In this document: positions 61,341 through 64,000 of the stretch, piece after piece
Layout of the letters: every line of letters begins with the position of its first letter
Numbering within the stretch: position 1 is the stretch's first letter
Source of the DNA: Methylobacterium sp. NMS14P
GTDB lineage: Bacteria > Pseudomonadota > Alphaproteobacteria > Rhizobiales > Beijerinckiaceae
Assembly: GCF_028583545.1 (NCBI RefSeq)
Contig: NZ_CP087106.1
Coordinates: 2,300,501-2,364,500 of the forward strand
DNA length: 64,000 bases
Reading direction: 5' to 3'
Notes under the pieces: model-generated
Seen by the model: only the letters and a program-made list of their open reading frames with translations
Databases searched by the model: none
What the model was told of the DNA's origin: nothing
Translations under genes and position numbers: made by a program

Positions 61341-63092
61341 ATGCGTGCGCTGATCGACCTCGTCCGCGCCATGCGGGCGGCCGACCGGCGCCGGCTCGCC
61401 CTGATCGCCCTCGGCCTCGCGGCGGCGGCGCTGCTCGAGGTCGTGGGCGTCGCTTCGGTGATCCCGTTCCTGACGCTGGTCGGGGACCCGTCGGCGGCGA
61501 CCCGGATCCCCTACCTGGCCCAGGCCCGGGGCGCCCTCGGCCTGACCGACGAGCGCGGCTTCCTGCTGGTGACCGGTGGCGCGGCGCTCGCGGCGATCCT
61601 CGTCACCGCGCTGGTGAATGCCGGGCTGACCTACGCGCAGCTCCGGTTCACGCACCTGGCCGGCTACAGCCTCAGCCGGCGGCTGCTGTTCCGCTACCTC
61701 GACCGGGAGCGGCTGTTCTTCGCGAAGGCCAACAGCGCCGAGCTCGCCAAGAACGTGCTGTCGGAGACCGACCGGCTGGTGATCGGCGCCCTGACGCCCG
61801 CCACTGTCCTCGCCTCGCGGGCGAGTTCGGCGCTCGCGGTGATCGCCTTCCTGCTGGCCTACGCGCCGCAGCTCGCGCTGATCCTGGGGGGCGGCTTCGG
61901 CGGCCTCTACGTCGGGATCTACCTCGTGATGCGCGCCCGGCTGGCGCGGCTGGGAAGCCGCACCGTCGCCGACAACGAGGCCCGCTTCCGGATCGTGCAG
62001 GAGACCTTCGGGGCGCTCACCGAGCTGAAGCTCTACGGGCGCGCGGAGGCGTTCGCGTCGCGGTTCGACGCCCCGGCCCGGGCCTACGCCCTCGCCACCG
62101 CGGCGAGCCAGCTCACCGGCCAGATGCCGCGCTTCGTCATCGAGGCCCTGGCCTTCGGCGGGGTGATCGTGGTGGTGCTGTTCGCGCTGGCCCAGGGGCT
62201 CGACGTCGCCGGGATCCTGCCGCTGCTCGGCCTGTTCGCCTTCGCGGGCTACCGCATGCTGCCGGCCTTCCAGAACATCTTCACCTCGGTGGCGCTGATG
62301 CGCTTCACCCTGCCGGCGGTGCGGGTGATCGTCGACGAGCTCGCCGACGAGCGCGAGCCCCGGCCCCGCACCGCGGAGCGGCTGCCCTTCGCGCGGGCGA
62401 TCCGGCTCGAGGGCCTCGGCTTCGACTACGGCACCGGCCGTCCGGCCCTCGCCGGGATCGACCTGACGATCCCGGTCAACGCCACGGTCGGCCTCGCCGG
62501 GCGCACCGGCTCGGGCAAGTCGACGCTGGCGGGCCTGATCCTCGGCGTGCTGAGCCCGACCGCAGGGCGGATCACCGTGGACGGCCGGCCCCTCGATGCC
62601 GGCACCCTGCCCGCGTGGCAGAACCGGATCGGCTACGTGCCGCAGGAGGTGTTCCTGGTGGACGGGACCGTGGCGGAGAACATCGCGCTGGGCCTCGACG
62701 CGCCGGACCTCGCCGCCGTCGAGCGGGCGGCGCGGCTCGCCGGCGCCCACGACTTCGTCGCCGCCCTGCCGCACGGCTACGCCGAGCGGGTCGGCGAGCG
62801 CGGGGCGCGGCTGTCCGGCGGCCAGCGCCAGCGCGTCGGCATCGCCCGGGCACTCTACCACGACCCGGACGTGATCGTCTTCGACGAAGCGACCTCGGCC
62901 CTCGACGACGAGACGCAGGCGGCCGTGATGCTGGCGCTGCGCGCCCTCTCGGGCCGGCGGACGCTGATCCTGATCGCCCACCGCCTCTCGACCCTGGAGG
63001 GCGCCGACGCGGTCCACGTCCTGGAGGCCGGCCGGATCGTCGCCTCCGGTCCGCCCGAGGCGGTCCTGCCGGGGCTCGGAACGGCGGCCTGA
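61341..63092 (+). CDS. ABC-type exporter, fused permease and ATPase
   Basis: Predicted 583-residue half-transporter. Residues 1-320 hold six transmembrane helices; residues about 345-580 are the nucleotide-binding domain with Walker A GRTGSGKST, signature LSGGQRQR, Walker B VIVFDEATSALDD and H-loop AHRLSTL. The layout resembles MsbA/PglK-type lipid or glycolipid flippases; the substrate is unknown. The ATG at 61341 begins the conserved membrane domain. Confidence 0.88.
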   Translation: MRALIDLVRAMRAADRRRLALIALGLAAAALLEVVGVASVIPFLTLVGDPSAATRIPYLAQARGALGLTDERGFLLVTGGAALAAILVTALVNAGLTYAQLRFTHLAGYSLSRRLLFRYLDRERLFFAKANSAELAKNVLSETDRLVIGALTPATVLASRASSALAVIAFLLAYAPQLALILGGGFGGLYVGIYLVMRARLARLGSRTVADNEARFRIVQETFGALTELKLYGRAEAFASRFDAPARAYALATAASQLTGQMPRFVIEALAFGGVIVVVLFALAQGLDVAGILPLLGLFAFAGYRMLPAFQNIFTSVALMRFTLPAVRVIVDELADEREPRPRTAERLPFARAIRLEGLGFDYGTGRPALAGIDLTIPVNATVGLAGRTGSGKSTLAGLILGVLSPTAGRITVDGRPLDAGTLPAWQNRIGYVPQEVFLVDGTVAENIALGLDAPDLAAVERAARLAGAHDFVAALPHGYAERVGERGARLSGGQRQRVGIARALYHDPDVIVFDEATSALDDETQAAVMLALRALSGRRTLILIAHRLSTLEGADAVHVLEAGRIVASGPPEAVLPGLGTAA

Positions 63093-63168
63093 GCAACCGC
63101 TCGCGGGGGCCTTGCGTCCGGCCCCGCCTCCGTTACCTCGGCTCTCCGAGGCAGACCGGGAGAGCACC

Positions 63169-64000
63169 GTGACCACGCGCATCGAGCTGACCGCACCGGA
63201 CGGCACCACCGCGACGCTCGCGACCCACGGGGCCGAGCCGGTCTCCTGGCGGGTCGGCGGGACCGAGTATCTCTGGAGCGGCGATCCCGAGCACTGGAAC
63301 CGCCACGCGCCCTGGCTCTTCCCGGTGGTCGGCGCCTCGGCGGGCGGGCACGTGACGGTCGGGTCCGAGCGCTACCCGATGGCCCAGCACGGCTTCGCCC
63401 GGGACCTGCCCTTCGCGGTGGTCGACCGGCGCGCCGACGCGGTGACCCTGCGCCTGACCGACGGGCCCGAGACGCGGGCGCATTACCCGTTCGCGTTCCG
63501 GCTCGACGTCGCCGCGCGGGTCCGACCGGCGGGTCTCGACCTCGACGTGACCGTCGCCAATCCCGGCGACGTCCCCCTGCCCTACGCCCTCGGCTTCCAC
63601 CCGGCCTTCCCGTGGCCCTTCGCGGGCGGCACCCGCGCGCGGGATGGCGGCTACGCGGTGGCGTTCGAGCGGGCGGAGCGGCCCTTCGCGCCCCAGGTCG
63701 GCCCGGGCGGCCTGCTGCTGCGGGACGAGCAGCCGATCCCCCTCGCCGGGGACACGCTGCCCCTCGATCCGGCGCTCTTCACCGAGGCCTTCGTGTTCCG
63801 GAACGCCCGCAGCCGCTGGATGCGCTTCACCGGCCCCGGCCGGGCGATCCGCATGGAGATGGCGGATTTCCCCCACCTGGCGGTCTGGACCAAGCCCACC
63901 GCGCCGTTCCTGTCGCTCGAGTGCTGGACCGGCTACGCCGACTGGGCGGACTTCGCGGGCGACCTCGCGGAACGCGACTCGCAGCGCCTGCTCGCCCCCG
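63169..64000 (+). CDS. aldose 1-epimerase family protein, truncated by the window edge
   Basis: A frame open from GTG 63169 to the window end gives at least 277 residues of the galactose mutarotase-like family. GGGAGAG lies five bases before the GTG. Visible landmarks are PWLFPVVGASAGGH, MAQHGFARDLPFAV, YALGFHPAFPWPF and AVWTKPTAPFLSLECWTGYAD, matching the LacX/YeaD-like branch that acts on hexose or hexose-6-phosphate anomers. The stop is outside the window, but the conserved C-terminal block is already reached. Confidence 0.85.
   Translation, partial: MTTRIELTAPDGTTATLATHGAEPVSWRVGGTEYLWSGDPEHWNRHAPWLFPVVGASAGGHVTVGSERYPMAQHGFARDLPFAVVDRRADAVTLRLTDGPETRAHYPFAFRLDVAARVRPAGLDLDVTVANPGDVPLPYALGFHPAFPWPFAGGTRARDGGYAVAFERAERPFAPQVGPGGLLLRDEQPIPLAGDTLPLDPALFTEAFVFRNARSRWMRFTGPGRAIRMEMADFPHLAVWTKPTAPFLSLECWTGYADWADFAGDLAERDSQRLLAP

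Overview
The window is a GC-rich (roughly 70 %), densely coded chromosomal segment from an alphaproteobacterium of the Hyphomicrobiales, most likely a Methylobacterium or Methylorubrum. The evidence is a homologue of formaldehyde-activating enzyme, alphaproteobacterial LexA boxes (GTTC-N7-GTTC / GAAC-N7-GAAC), the gene order nuoA-N/birA/rnj/mce/DUF1467/proS/lolC/lolD/dnaE, and several families of short palindromic intergenic repeats. Nothing points to a plasmid, prophage, transposon or CRISPR. The genus call is inference.

Layout. 1-8.4 kb: an HI0933-type flavoprotein, a secreted collagen-like protein, then the SOS mutagenesis cassette imuA-imuB-dnaE2 behind a perfect LexA box. ImuB carries a palindromic repeat element read through in frame. 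8.4-17.8 kb: small exported proteins, a Fae homologue lacking the catalytic His, a lipoprotein, lexA with its own LexA boxes, comEC, gltX, gltA and an alkA-type glycosylase. 17.8-25 kb: repeats, parC, recO, a ChaC-like cyclotransferase, small exported proteins and an atypical Nramp-family transporter. 25-31 kb: dnaE (replicative Pol III alpha). Immediately upstream of it is an unlisted 34-codon membrane-peptide gene with a perfect LexA box in its promoter, then a GT1-type glycosyltransferase and two more tiny genes. 31-38.7 kb: lolD, lolC, proS, a small RNA locus (sigma70-like promoter plus strong intrinsic terminator), DUF1467, mce, rnj and birA. 38.7-54.5 kb: the complete 14-gene nuo operon on the minus strand, with an extra coiled-coil gene between nuoF and nuoG, a NuoE fused to a helix-hairpin-helix domain, and a His-rich loop in NuoL. 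54.5-64 kb: tRNA-Asp, an EamA exporter, a DUF1127 protein, a MocR-type regulator, a PhoP/PhoQ-like two-component pair with a divergent PepSY protein and an MKPMEP-repeat protein, an ABC exporter and a truncated aldose-1-epimerase-like gene.

How the genes work together. The main theme is DNA damage and replication: lexA, imuA-imuB-dnaE2, recO, alkA, comEC, parC and dnaE lie in one 27-kb stretch. LexA boxes precede lexA, imuA and the 34-aa membrane peptide. That peptide has the architecture of an SOS-induced division inhibitor (Caulobacter SidA type) and sits directly upstream of the replicative polymerase gene. It is the best candidate for an undescribed element here. The second candidate is the small RNA gene beside proS. 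The remainder is housekeeping: respiration (complex I), lipoprotein sorting, RNA decay, C1/ethylmalonyl-CoA-linked metabolism and envelope signalling.
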